Shown: positions 41,779 through 49,084 of the stretch, piece after piece
How the letters are laid out: the number at the start of each line of letters is the position of its first letter
Numbering within the stretch: the first letter of the stretch is position 1
NCBI RefSeq assembly: GCF_051200825.1
Contig: NZ_CP195158.1
Location: forward strand, 868,001-932,000
Reading direction: 5' to 3'
Source of the DNA: Formosa sp030427735
GTDB lineage: Bacteria > Bacteroidota > Bacteroidia > Flavobacteriales > Flavobacteriaceae
DNA: 64,000 nt
The notes under the pieces: generated by a model
The model's database searches: none
Told to the model about the DNA's origin: nothing
The model's input: only the letters and a program-made list of their open reading frames with translations
Translations under genes and position numbers: made by a program

Positions 41779-41809
41779 AAAAAGGTGCCTTTAAAAAAAG
41801 CACCTTTTT
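41779..41809 (+). terminator. Intrinsic terminator in the 41.6-42.0 kb gap
   Basis: Ten-base stem (41779-41788 with 41800-41809) with A-rich and T-rich flanks. It does not directly follow any plus-strand gene, which raises the possibility of an unlisted transcript in the region. Confidence 0.7.
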
Positions 41810-41843
41810 GTTTATGGTTATATTATTAAAATGTAACGTTTAT

Positions 41844-41940
41844 ATAAGATGCATATTTAGCTTAGGTTTAAGCACAAAAATGGTAATCGACTTCCACTGT
41901 TGCGAAATTCGGTTACACATTTGCTTATATGCCATCTTAT
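41844..41940 (+). ncRNA. Candidate structured RNA (three-way junction)
   Basis: A 13-bp closing stem (41844-41856 with 41927-41940, one bulged C) encloses two hairpins: 41860-41864 with 41869-41873 (5 bp, GGTT loop) and 41883-41889 with 41910-41916 (7 bp, one G-U). Strand is uncertain because the structure also forms on the other strand. No known RNA family is recognised. Confidence 0.4.
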
Positions 41941-42055
41941 TATTCATAAAGTAAATGTAATCAATTAATTTTATATAACAATAATTTACTTGCAATTATA
42001 ATGTAATTGTTTTTGGATTAATGTAATTTTGCATTTAAATAAATACAATTATATT

Positions 42056-42325
42056 ATGGCAAATGTTAGAGATCTTAAGAAAGACATTAATTATGTTTTA
42101 GGAGATATTATTGAGGCTGTTTATGTTTGGGAATACGCAAACACAGACAAAGGTACAGAGCAAAGCGAGGCTATTATAGATGATGCTATAAACACCTTTG
42201 ATGAATTAATTGCTAAGGTGAACGATAAGAATGCCGAAAACAAAAAAGCACACTATAAAGCAATTAACCAAGAGCTAGAAACCAAAGGAAGAGCTTTAAT
42301 AGAACGCATTAATGCATTAGGATAA
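42056..42325 (+). CDS. Small conserved helical protein of unknown function
   Basis: An 89-residue soluble protein, starting at the ATG at 42056 (MANVRDLKKDINYVLGDIIEAVYVWE). A longer reading from 42029 adds nine unlikely residues. It looks entirely alpha-helical, with two long helices (about 4-25 and 33-85, heptad-like). Proteins of this size and start are common in Flavobacteriia but have no assigned role. It lies directly downstream of a possible structured RNA and upstream of a tRNA-Thr promoter. Confidence 0.7.
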   Translation: MANVRDLKKDINYVLGDIIEAVYVWEYANTDKGTEQSEAIIDDAINTFDELIAKVNDKNAENKKAHYKAINQELETKGRALIERINALG

Positions 42326-42342
42326 AAAAAATGAAAAAAAGA

Positions 42343-42373
42343 TTTGCAAATACAATTTAACCAATTATATTTG
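42343..42373 (+). promoter_or_regulatory. Promoter of the second tRNA-Thr
   Basis: TTTG at 42343-42346 and TATATTTG at 42366-42373 with exactly 19 bp between them match the consensus fully. The tRNA starts at 42388. Confidence 0.8.
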
Positions 42374-42387
42374 CACTCGATTTTCAA

Positions 42388-42461
42388 GCCGATGTAGCTC
42401 AGCTGGCTAGAGCAGCTGATTTGTAATCAGCAGGTCGTGGGTTCGAGTCCCTCTATCGGCT
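42388..42461 (+). tRNA. tRNA-Thr (anticodon UGU), second copy
   Basis: Identical to the tRNA at 23682-23755 except for one C to T change, which turns the inner acceptor pair into G-U. It has its own promoter and terminator and is a single-gene transcript. Confidence 0.95.
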
Positions 42462-42468
42462 CAAAATA

Positions 42469-42500
42469 AAAGGTTCAATATTTTAATATTGAACCTTTTT
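42469..42500 (+). terminator. Terminator of the second tRNA-Thr
   Basis: 14-bp perfect stem (42469-42482 with 42485-42498), TT loop, ending in a run of Ts, 8 bases after the tRNA. Confidence 0.85.
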
Positions 42501-42520
42501 TGTATAAAACAAAATCAAAT

Positions 42521-42552
42521 AAAAAACCGCATTACTTAGTAATGCGGTTTTT
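42521..42552. terminator. Bidirectional terminator before the DUF4369 gene
   Basis: A 14-15 bp stem (42521-42535 with 42539-42552) rich in A on one side and T on the other. It ends the convergent DUF4369 gene (stop at 42599). Confidence 0.8.
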
Positions 42553-42598
42553 TATTATTCACTTTTAAAGTGATCTGATATAGATTTGGAATCTATTA

Positions 42599-43288
42599 TT
42601 AATTATCTAAACCATCTAGGTATTTCTGTAAAGCTTTACCGTATTTAGATGCTTTAACTTTAGGTGTTAAAGAGGCATTAATGGTGTCTAACCATTTTTT
42701 ATTGGCATTATAAATTTCTGTTAGTGCTAAATATGGAGCTACCTCGGAATCTTTGTGATTAATAGCAAAATTTACGGTGTATAAATATCTGCGCTTTATT
42801 AGGTTGTTTACATTTGTAATGGTTTGGTTTACTAATGCCGAATCTCCTGTTTGTCTGGCTTCAAACTCTTCCTTAATCAAGTCTAACCTTTTGTTGTTCA
42901 TTCTTGAAATCATTACCTGATAATCGTCTAATATCTCTTGATTTTTAGATCCAGTAATTTTAGCATCAATAACAAAGTTTTTTAATGTTGTATTGATATT
43001 AATTACACCCGGTTCGGCAAAAAACAATAAGTTTTCATTAGAGTTGTCGTTTTTGTCTAATCTTAAGAAGAAGACTTCTGGAGAGTTTACTGTAGCATGT
43101 AAATTGAAATTTTCGTTGCCATTAACTACAGCAGAATCTAATGTTACATAAACAGAATCTTCAACCTTTTGAAGGTATACTGTACCTTTTTTAAGGCCTT
43201 TAACATGAGTATTTACAGTTAGGTTTCTGGTGTCTTTTCCGCAAGAAAAAGCAAATAATACAATGAGGAGTAATGTTAAGTTTCTCAT
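42599..43288 (-). CDS. DUF4369 domain-containing lipoprotein
   Basis: A 229-residue lipoprotein. I place the start at 43288 (MRNLTLLLIVLFAFSCGKD), giving a signal with the lipobox FAFSC and C16 as the lipidated residue. A longer reading adds 30 residues without signal character. The mature part shows the DUF4369 beta pattern (VYLQKVEDSVYVTLDSAVVNGNENFNL, FLRLDKND, FFAEPGVININTTL), a module usually found at the N-terminus of thiol:disulfide interchange proteins; here no thioredoxin domain follows. It lies 53 bp downstream of the DUF819 gene on the same strand. Confidence 0.8.
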   Translation of the reverse strand: MRNLTLLLIVLFAFSCGKDTRNLTVNTHVKGLKKGTVYLQKVEDSVYVTLDSAVVNGNENFNLHATVNSPEVFFLRLDKNDNSNENLLFFAEPGVININTTLKNFVIDAKITGSKNQEILDDYQVMISRMNNKRLDLIKEEFEARQTGDSALVNQTITNVNNLIKRRYLYTVNFAINHKDSEVAPYLALTEIYNANKKWLDTINASLTPKVKASKYGKALQKYLDGLDN

Positions 43289-43341
43289 AGTTTTTTTAAG
43301 AAGTTTAGGTGGGCAAATATCAATTAAAAATAAATTATATG

Positions 43342-44607
43342 CTAGTTGGTAGCAACTATTTTCATTAATTCTGTACATAAAATAGCGCCATAGGTACCAA
43401 CTACATAACCAAATACGGCCAATAAAGCGCCAACGGTGGCCAATGATGGATGAAATGCTGCAGCGACCACAGGTGCCGATGCGGCTCCTCCTACATTAGC
43501 TTGACTGCCTACGGCTAAAAAGAAGTAAGGTGCTTTTATTAATTTTGCTACAATTATAAGTAGTAAGGCGTGAATAGTCATCCAGACTAGACCAATTAAA
43601 ATCAATCCTGGATTGTCAAATAATTTAGTTAAATCCATTTTCATACCAATAGTGGCAACTAAAATGTATATAAATACACTGCCAATTTTACTTGCTCCAG
43701 CACCTTCATAATTTTTAGCTTTTGTAAACGACAATAAAATGCCTATAATTGTTGCTATAGTAATGAGCCAAAAGAAACTGCTGCCAAAAGATGAAAGTGG
43801 ACTTTTAGGGTCGCTAACTGCCGTAAAGTTACTAGTTAAATAAGTGGAAATAAATTCTGAGCCCCAATGTGCAATACCAACAGCAACAAAGGCAAAAGTG
43901 AGTATCATTATCAAGTCGGTTAACGATGGTATTCTAATTATTTTATCGCTAAAATGTTGTACTTTTTCTTGCAATTCGTTTATAGCCGAATTGTCAGCCT
44001 TAAGCCAATGGTCTATTTTTTGTCGTTTTCCGATACCTAATAAAATTATGGCCATCCAAATATTCGCTACTACAATATCTACCAGAACCATGCCTCCATA
44101 TAACTCTTGGTTGTATTGGTATATTTCTAACATGGCTGCCTGATTGGCACCTCCACCAATCCAACTGCCAGCCAGAGTAGATAATCCTCTCCAAACAGCA
44201 TCGAAACCTGCTCCGCCTACAGTTTCTGGCGAAAAGGAGGCTATTAATAATATGGCAATTGGCCCTCCTATAATAATACCGATTGTTCCTGTAAAGAACA
44301 TAATAAGCGCTTTCCAACCTAAATTAAATACAGCTTTTAGGTCGATGCTAATTGTCATGAGTACCAAGGCTGCGGGTAAAAGATATCGGCTAGAAATAAA
44401 ATAGGTTTGCGATGTTTCGGCCGAAATAATACCAAGCGAATTAAAAATGGCAGGTAACAAATAACACATTAAAAGACCAGGAATGTATTTGTAAAAGGTT
44501 TTCCAGAATTTATTTTTTTGCGATTCGGTATAAAAAACAAATCCGAGGCATAGCATGAGTATGCCAAAAACAATAGCGTCGTTGGTGAATATAGGTGTGT
44601 TTTCCAT
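43342..44607 (-). CDS. DUF819 family membrane protein
   Basis: A 421-residue polytopic protein of the DUF819 (YjcL) family with about eleven or twelve hydrophobic helices. The conserved segments are AALVLMTISIDLKAVFNLG, GPIAILL and SWIGGGANQAAMLEIY in the first half, and AVGSQANVGGAASAPVVAAAFHPSLATVGALLAVFGYVVGTYGA in the second. The two glycine-rich stretches look like an internal repeat, as in secondary transporters. The substrate is not known. It is upstream of the DUF4369 lipoprotein gene, probably the same operon. Confidence 0.85.
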   Translation of the reverse strand: MENTPIFTNDAIVFGILMLCLGFVFYTESQKNKFWKTFYKYIPGLLMCYLLPAIFNSLGIISAETSQTYFISSRYLLPAALVLMTISIDLKAVFNLGWKALIMFFTGTIGIIIGGPIAILLIASFSPETVGGAGFDAVWRGLSTLAGSWIGGGANQAAMLEIYQYNQELYGGMVLVDIVVANIWMAIILLGIGKRQKIDHWLKADNSAINELQEKVQHFSDKIIRIPSLTDLIMILTFAFVAVGIAHWGSEFISTYLTSNFTAVSDPKSPLSSFGSSFFWLITIATIIGILLSFTKAKNYEGAGASKIGSVFIYILVATIGMKMDLTKLFDNPGLILIGLVWMTIHALLLIIVAKLIKAPYFFLAVGSQANVGGAASAPVVAAAFHPSLATVGALLAVFGYVVGTYGAILCTELMKIVATN

Positions 44608-44782
44608 AAAATTTTGTTAAAAGTCGCAAAGTAGCAAATTAACACCTTATAAAAAAGTCTTTATATTAGAGTTTGGCACGATGATTGCTTTTAAGTAAAT
44701 AGTTATTGCGATGACGATTATTAAAGTGTGGTTACTTTAATTTTAAGAGTAGTAATTTTTCATATTGGTTGGTTAGTTAGTG

Positions 44783-44812
44783 AAAAAGCATCCCTAGTGG
44801 ATGCTTTTTTTA
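44783..44812. terminator. Terminator downstream of the hydrolase gene
   Basis: Eleven-base stem (44783-44793 with 44799-44809) with a T run, 25 bases before the hydrolase stop (44835). An extra 8-bp inverted repeat (44720-44727 with 44734-44741) lies just to the left, and the rest of 44608-44834 is empty. Confidence 0.8.
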
Positions 44813-44834
44813 TAGTCTTATTTAGCCAGCATTG

Positions 44835-45755
44835 CTATTTTACAAAATCTGTTATTGTGCTTACCAACTCTTTAGCAATAGGTCTGGCAGATTCATTATA
44901 CGATTTCGAGTTTTCTAATTTGTCACCTTCAATAATTACAAAAACATGATTCATCTTATTAATAAGTTTTAATGTTGATGTTGGTGCTGCTTCGTGTAAA
45001 ATTTTAGCGTCTTCTTCGGAAACCTGCAAATCGGCTGTACCATTTATTATTAAAATAGGAATATTTAATTGTTTTATTTCTTCTTTGGGATTGTATTGCA
45101 TCCAATTAGCAATAAAAGGTTGTGTATCTTTATTAAAAATTGATTTCAATTCAGGCGGATAATCGGAGGTTGTTTCACCTGTTTTTAAAATATCAAATAC
45201 CTTTTGTGCATCTGCCGTATAGATAGGGGCATTGGCTTGCAATTGATTGATGATTACTTTATCTATGGTTTCGCCAGATCCTGCTACAGAAATAAAACCA
45301 TCTGCATGTTCTGCCGCCAGCATACCAACTAAACTTCCCTGGCTGTGGCCTAGTATATAAATGTGGTTAAATGTGTTTTTTCTTTTAAAATAATCTAATA
45401 CAGCTTGTGCATCGCTTACAAAATCGTTAAACATAACAGGCGTATTTGCAGTGTTTGTTTTAATTTGTTTAACTATGCGTTTGTCGTATCTAAAAGTGGC
45501 AATACCGTTATTTGTTAATCCTTCTGCTAATTTTTTTAAGGAATTGTTCTTCAGAAAATTTTGGTTTCCATTTCTGTCTGTAGGGCCAGACCCCGCAATT
45601 AAAATAACTAGATTAGGTTTTGAAATTCCCGAAGGTTCAAGTAAAGTTCCATCTATTAATGGAGTAACTTCAATATCGGTACTTGTGAAATTTTGTTCTT
45701 GCGAATACAGGGACAAGCAAAAGCAAAATAAAAAAAAGGTGATTTTAATTTTCAT
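44835..45755 (-). CDS. Alpha/beta hydrolase with signal peptide
   Basis: A 306-residue secreted serine hydrolase. Signal peptide 1-18 (MKIKITFFLFCFCLSLYS). The oxyanion region is LVILIAGSGPTDRNGNQN (about 48-65), the nucleophile elbow is GHSQG (about 137-141), and the late ILIINGTADLQVSEED and HV elements give Asp and His of the triad. No substrate is indicated; family members are esterases and peptidases. It stands alone between non-coding stretches. Confidence 0.85.
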   Translation of the reverse strand: MKIKITFFLFCFCLSLYSQEQNFTSTDIEVTPLIDGTLLEPSGISKPNLVILIAGSGPTDRNGNQNFLKNNSLKKLAEGLTNNGIATFRYDKRIVKQIKTNTANTPVMFNDFVSDAQAVLDYFKRKNTFNHIYILGHSQGSLVGMLAAEHADGFISVAGSGETIDKVIINQLQANAPIYTADAQKVFDILKTGETTSDYPPELKSIFNKDTQPFIANWMQYNPKEEIKQLNIPILIINGTADLQVSEEDAKILHEAAPTSTLKLINKMNHVFVIIEGDKLENSKSYNESARPIAKELVSTITDFVK

Positions 45756-46114
45756 AATAGCGTGTTTATCGTGAACGTTTTATAATATAATTACAATAAA
45801 TATAGTTTAAAAAAATTGATGATAATTGTTTATTGGTTGTATTTATACTTGTCTTAGATAATGTGTTTTGTCTGATTTATAGGATTTTAATCGATAAATG
45901 TTAAAATTTTATGCATTTCATCGATTTAATTGGCTTTTTAGCTTGTGGTGTTAATCTTAATTCTATCTTTGAAGCATACTAAAAAATATTTTAGTTAATG
46001 GATTAATTAATTAATGTTTGCATTGTGTTGTTGATACTAGCGACCCTAAATCTAACTACATAATAAAAGTGCAAATAACAAGAAACCGAGGTTGAGGGAC
46101 CTCGGTTTTTTAGT
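45756..46114. other. Intergenic stretch, 359 bp
   Basis: AT-rich region upstream of the hydrolase gene and downstream of alkB. It contains a hairpin at 45889-45926 (12 pairs with one bulged base) and a bidirectional terminator (46083-46111). No convincing ORF or promoter is seen. Confidence 0.6.
46083..46111. terminator. Terminator after alkB
   Basis: Ten-base GC-rich stem (46083-46092 with 46099-46108) and a T run on the plus strand, just downstream of the alkB stop at 46115 on the minus strand. Confidence 0.8.
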
Positions 46115-46714
46115 TTAATAGATAATTCTAAACGTTAAATTGATTCGTTTTCCTATAGCTTTTTGAGTCTTTGGAATTTGATGAAGCCAATGCTTTTGCG
46201 TTCCGCCCTTCATAATAAGTAAGCTGCCGTGATGTAAAATTAATTTATGTTTTAAGTTGCGAGTCGTTTTGTGTTTTAAGTGAAACGCACGTTCGGCACC
46301 AAATGAAACCGAAGCTATAATGGGATTTTTGCCTAATTCTTTTTCGTTATCGGTATGCCAACCATTACTGTCTTTTCCATTTCTATATAAATTACATAGA
46401 CAACTCGTAAACTCCTTTGGTATTAAAGTTTCAATTCTCGATTTAATAGTAGCTAAATCTGGGAGAAATGGTTTAGGGTACATAGTAATACCAGAGTAAG
46501 TATATGCATTGTTGTTATTGGCGTACAATGCTGTTAATCGGGGTTGTAAATGTGTTTTTCCAAAAAGTGTTATGCTGTCTTGTTGCCACGATATGTCTTG
46601 CAATAGGTTATTATAGAAATTATTGGCTTCAATTGTATTGAAGAAACTGGGATAGTACAAAATATCTGCATCAGGTAAATTTAAATTTATAGGATGTTCT
46701 TCAGGAAATAACAT
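46115..46714 (-). CDS. alkB: AlkB-like DNA/RNA repair dioxygenase
   Basis: Fe(II)/2-oxoglutarate dioxygenase that removes methyl groups from N1-methyladenine and N3-methylcytosine. The 199-residue protein has the HTD metal motif (GWHTDNEKELG, about 118-128), a distal His in HWLHQIPK, and RINLTFR at the C-terminus (2-oxoglutarate Arg and the RNLTFR-type motif). Length and order match the AlkB domain alone. Its start is only 1 base from the end of the doxX gene, so the pair is likely co-transcribed. Confidence 0.9.
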   Translation of the reverse strand: MLFPEEHPINLNLPDADILYYPSFFNTIEANNFYNNLLQDISWQQDSITLFGKTHLQPRLTALYANNNNAYTYSGITMYPKPFLPDLATIKSRIETLIPKEFTSCLCNLYRNGKDSNGWHTDNEKELGKNPIIASVSFGAERAFHLKHKTTRNLKHKLILHHGSLLIMKGGTQKHWLHQIPKTQKAIGKRINLTFRIIY

Positions 46715-46715
46715 G

Positions 46716-47075
46716 CTATAAAGATAAATAGGAGTATGCCCAATACATTAAAACAAACTGAAGCGGTAGTCTTAAAATTAAAATCCATTTAGGAATTCTT
46801 GCTTTGAATTTTTCGTTATTTAACATGTAAAAGTGAACTAACAAAAAAATAGCGAGCATGACAATAATGCCGTAAATTGCAAAATTTTTAAACTGCGGAG
46901 TACACACTAGAATGCCTAGGCCAATTTCGGCAAATCCGCTAATAAATACCAGTAATTTATGATTAGGTAAATACTCTGGCATAATATGTTCGTACATTTT
47001 GGGCTTAATAAAATGCATGGTACCTGCCAAAAAGTACAGAATCCCCATAAGGTATAAATGCCAAGGATATGCCAT
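46716..47075 (-). CDS. DoxX-like small membrane protein
   Basis: A 119-residue protein with four hydrophobic helices in the DoxX/DoxD-like pattern (LMGILYFLAGTMHFIKPKMYEHIMP, LLVFISGFAEIGLGILV, IVMLAIFLLVHFYML, LRLPLQFVLMYWAY). Family members are associated with membrane redox reactions, but no function is secure. I prefer the ATG at 47075. A TTG at 47111 would add 12 residues and would lie 7 bp from the divergent VanX start. It probably shares a transcript with alkB. Confidence 0.7.
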   Translation of the reverse strand: MAYPWHLYLMGILYFLAGTMHFIKPKMYEHIMPEYLPNHKLLVFISGFAEIGLGILVCTPQFKNFAIYGIIVMLAIFLLVHFYMLNNEKFKARIPKWILILRLPLQFVLMYWAYSYLSL

Positions 47076-47118
47076 AAGACTAATTATTTTCTCTAATTTA
47101 GCTTTAAACAACCAAGAA

Positions 47119-47784
47119 ATGAAATTTAAGTTACTTTTTTTATTTTTAATGTTTCAGGTGTGCGGATATGCGCAACTACCAAATGGATTTGTATATGTTA
47201 AAGATATCGATTCTACCATTAAATTAGAGCTAAGATACTGTACGGCAAATAATTTTGTTGGCAGCCCTATTAATGGATATCATGAAGCTGTGGGTATAGT
47301 GACTCTACCAACTGCTAAGGCTTTAAAAGCTGTGCAAGCCGAGTTGAAGGCTAAACAATTATCGATTAAAATTTACGATGCCTATCGCCCACAAGATGCG
47401 GTTAATCATTTTATGGCTTGGGCAAAACAAGTTAATGATACCATAATGAAACCTTATTTTTACCCAGATGTTAATAAAAAGCATTTGTTTAGAGATGGTT
47501 ATATTGCTTCCAAATCTAGACATAGTAGCGGTAGTACTGTAGATTTAACACTAGTGAGTTTACAAACAGGAGAAGAGCTGGATATGGGATCGCCGTACGA
47601 TTTTTTTGGTATGCCTTCTTGGGTAACCTATCAAAATTTAACACCTGTGCAAAAAGAAAATCGGGCATTGCTTCAAGAGATTATGCAAAAACACGGGTTT
47701 AGAAATTACAATAAAGAATGGTGGCATTTCACATTAAAAAGTGAACCATTTAAAAATCAATATTTTAATTTTCCTGTAGAGTAG
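47119..47784 (+). CDS. VanX-type D-alanyl-D-alanine dipeptidase (M15D), secreted
   Basis: Zinc D,D-dipeptidase family (M15) releasing D-Ala from dipeptide or peptidoglycan-derived substrates. The 221-residue protein begins at 47119 with a signal peptide (1-18, ending CGYAQ). A reading from 46999 overlaps the doxX gene and is not needed. Zinc ligands H135 and D142 (SRHSSGSTVD) and H203 (EWWHF, catalytic Glu200) and Arg90 (AYRP) are all present. No vanH or vanA relatives are near, so a housekeeping cell-wall role is more likely than glycopeptide resistance. Confidence 0.88.
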   Translation: MKFKLLFLFLMFQVCGYAQLPNGFVYVKDIDSTIKLELRYCTANNFVGSPINGYHEAVGIVTLPTAKALKAVQAELKAKQLSIKIYDAYRPQDAVNHFMAWAKQVNDTIMKPYFYPDVNKKHLFRDGYIASKSRHSSGSTVDLTLVSLQTGEELDMGSPYDFFGMPSWVTYQNLTPVQKENRALLQEIMQKHGFRNYNKEWWHFTLKSEPFKNQYFNFPVE

Positions 47785-47786
47785 TT

Positions 47787-49028
47787 TTAATACCAGCGCT
47801 TTTTTTTCTTTTTTGAAGCTTCAGATTTTCTTCCTTTTTTGTGCTTGCTTCCTGTTTTTTTAGAACGGTGTACTTCTGGTTTGGCTTTTGGATCTAAAGG
47901 GTAGGGGTGTTCGTGTTCTACCGTAATTTGTTTTTGTGTAAGTTGTTGTATAGCTGTAACATAATTTTTTTCGTCGGCAGAACATAACGAGTACGAACAA
48001 CCTTCTTTTCCGGCACGGCCAGTTCTTCCAATTCTATGCACATAGGTTTCTGGTACATTGGGCATGTCGAAATTTATTACAGCATCAAGTTCATTAATAT
48101 CAAGGCCTCTTGCAGCGACATCGGTGGCTATTAAAATATTTACTGTATTGTTTTTAAAGTTGTTTAGTGCCTGCTGTCTTTGGCTTTGCGATTTATCGCC
48201 ATGAAAACTTTCTACCTTATAACCGTTTTTTAGAAGCGTTTTTTCTAATTTATCCACGCCAAATTTGGTGCGTCTAAAAATTAATATCGTTCCTTTTATG
48301 GTGTTTCGAAGCAGATGTAAACACAATTCAATTTTATTGCGTTTAGGAACGTAATATAAAAGTTGCGATACACTTTTTGCTGCCGATGACGTTGGCGAAA
48401 CTTCAATGCGTGTGGGCTGTTTTAAAATGGAGTTTGCTAATTGCTCTACTTTATAAGGCATCGTGGCCGAAAACAATAAGGTTTGCTTGTTTGCAGGGCA
48501 TAAGCGTTCAATTTTTTTTACATCGTCTATAAAACCCATGTCAAGCATTAAATCGGCTTCATCTAAAACTAACGTTTCTACATAGTCTAAATTTACGATG
48601 TCTTGTTTGTGTAAATCTAAGAGTCTGCCAGGTGTTGCAATTAAAATATCGATTCCTTTTTTTAGAATATCTATTTGAGGTTCAATGGCTGTGCCTCCAA
48701 AAATAACCGTAGATCTTAAATTGGTATAGGTGCTATACGACTTGAAATTTTCTGAAATTTGAATAGCTAACTCTCTTGTTGGACTTATAATTAAAGCTTT
48801 TATAGTTTTGCTTCGTTTAGGAGCGTCTTGCCGATCGAGTAATAACTGTAAAATAGGTAAAGCAAATGCTGCTGTTTTTCCAGTTCCGGTTTGTGCAGAA
48901 GCAATAATATCTTTTTGCTCTAAAATTACAGGAATGGCTTGTTGTTGAATTAAGGTTGGATTGTCGTAACCTGTTTCGGCAACAGCCCTTAGTAATGGCT
49001 TGTTTAATTTTAAGTCTTTGAATGACAT
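47787..49028 (-). CDS. DEAD-box RNA helicase (RhlE-like)
   Basis: ATP-dependent RNA helicase of 413 residues. Motifs in order: Q-motif region PTLIQQQAIPVIL, Walker A AQTGTGKTAAF (about 44-54), PTRELAIQI, DEAD (about 150-160), SAT, and in the second domain RGLDINELDAVINFDMP and HRIGRTGRAG (about 340-350). A short basic tail (KKTGSKHKKGRKSEASKKKKKRWY) could bind RNA. It is likely involved in ribosome assembly or mRNA turnover. The stop lies 2 bases from the convergent VanX gene. Confidence 0.92.
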   Translation of the reverse strand: MSFKDLKLNKPLLRAVAETGYDNPTLIQQQAIPVILEQKDIIASAQTGTGKTAAFALPILQLLLDRQDAPKRSKTIKALIISPTRELAIQISENFKSYSTYTNLRSTVIFGGTAIEPQIDILKKGIDILIATPGRLLDLHKQDIVNLDYVETLVLDEADLMLDMGFIDDVKKIERLCPANKQTLLFSATMPYKVEQLANSILKQPTRIEVSPTSSAAKSVSQLLYYVPKRNKIELCLHLLRNTIKGTILIFRRTKFGVDKLEKTLLKNGYKVESFHGDKSQSQRQQALNNFKNNTVNILIATDVAARGLDINELDAVINFDMPNVPETYVHRIGRTGRAGKEGCSYSLCSADEKNYVTAIQQLTQKQITVEHEHPYPLDPKAKPEVHRSKKTGSKHKKGRKSEASKKKKKRWY

Positions 49029-49049
49029 GTATTAACGTGTTTATGGTTG

Positions 49050-49080
49050 CAAAGATAATGTAAAAGCCATTGCCTTGAAA
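49050..49080 (-). promoter_or_regulatory. Candidate promoter of the DEAD-box helicase
   Basis: CAAAGATA at 49050-49057 (TATCTTTG on the minus strand) is a perfect -7 element, 22 bases upstream of the start. A weak -33 (TTTC) lies 19 bp further. Confidence 0.45.
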
Positions 49081-49084
49081 AACT

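Larger units (their letters stand above)
41604..42055. other. Intergenic stretch, 452 bp
   Basis: Between the hypothetical gene at 41232 and the small gene at 42056. It holds a small minus-strand ORF (41617-41739), an imperfect inverted repeat (41660-41681), a terminator hairpin (41779-41809) and a candidate structured RNA (41844-41940). The rest, 41941-42055, is AT-rich and shows nothing beyond a weak TAATTTTG at 42024-42031. Confidence 0.6.

Noticed and set aside
41879..41953. 24-residue ORF (MVIDFHCCEIRL...) within the candidate structured RNA
   Set aside because: Too short, no upstream features, and better explained as part of a possible RNA structure.
47119..47784. Vancomycin-resistance interpretation of the VanX-like protein
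   Set aside because: No vanH, vanA or regulatory genes are near and the protein is secreted; a cell-wall recycling dipeptidase is the simpler reading.
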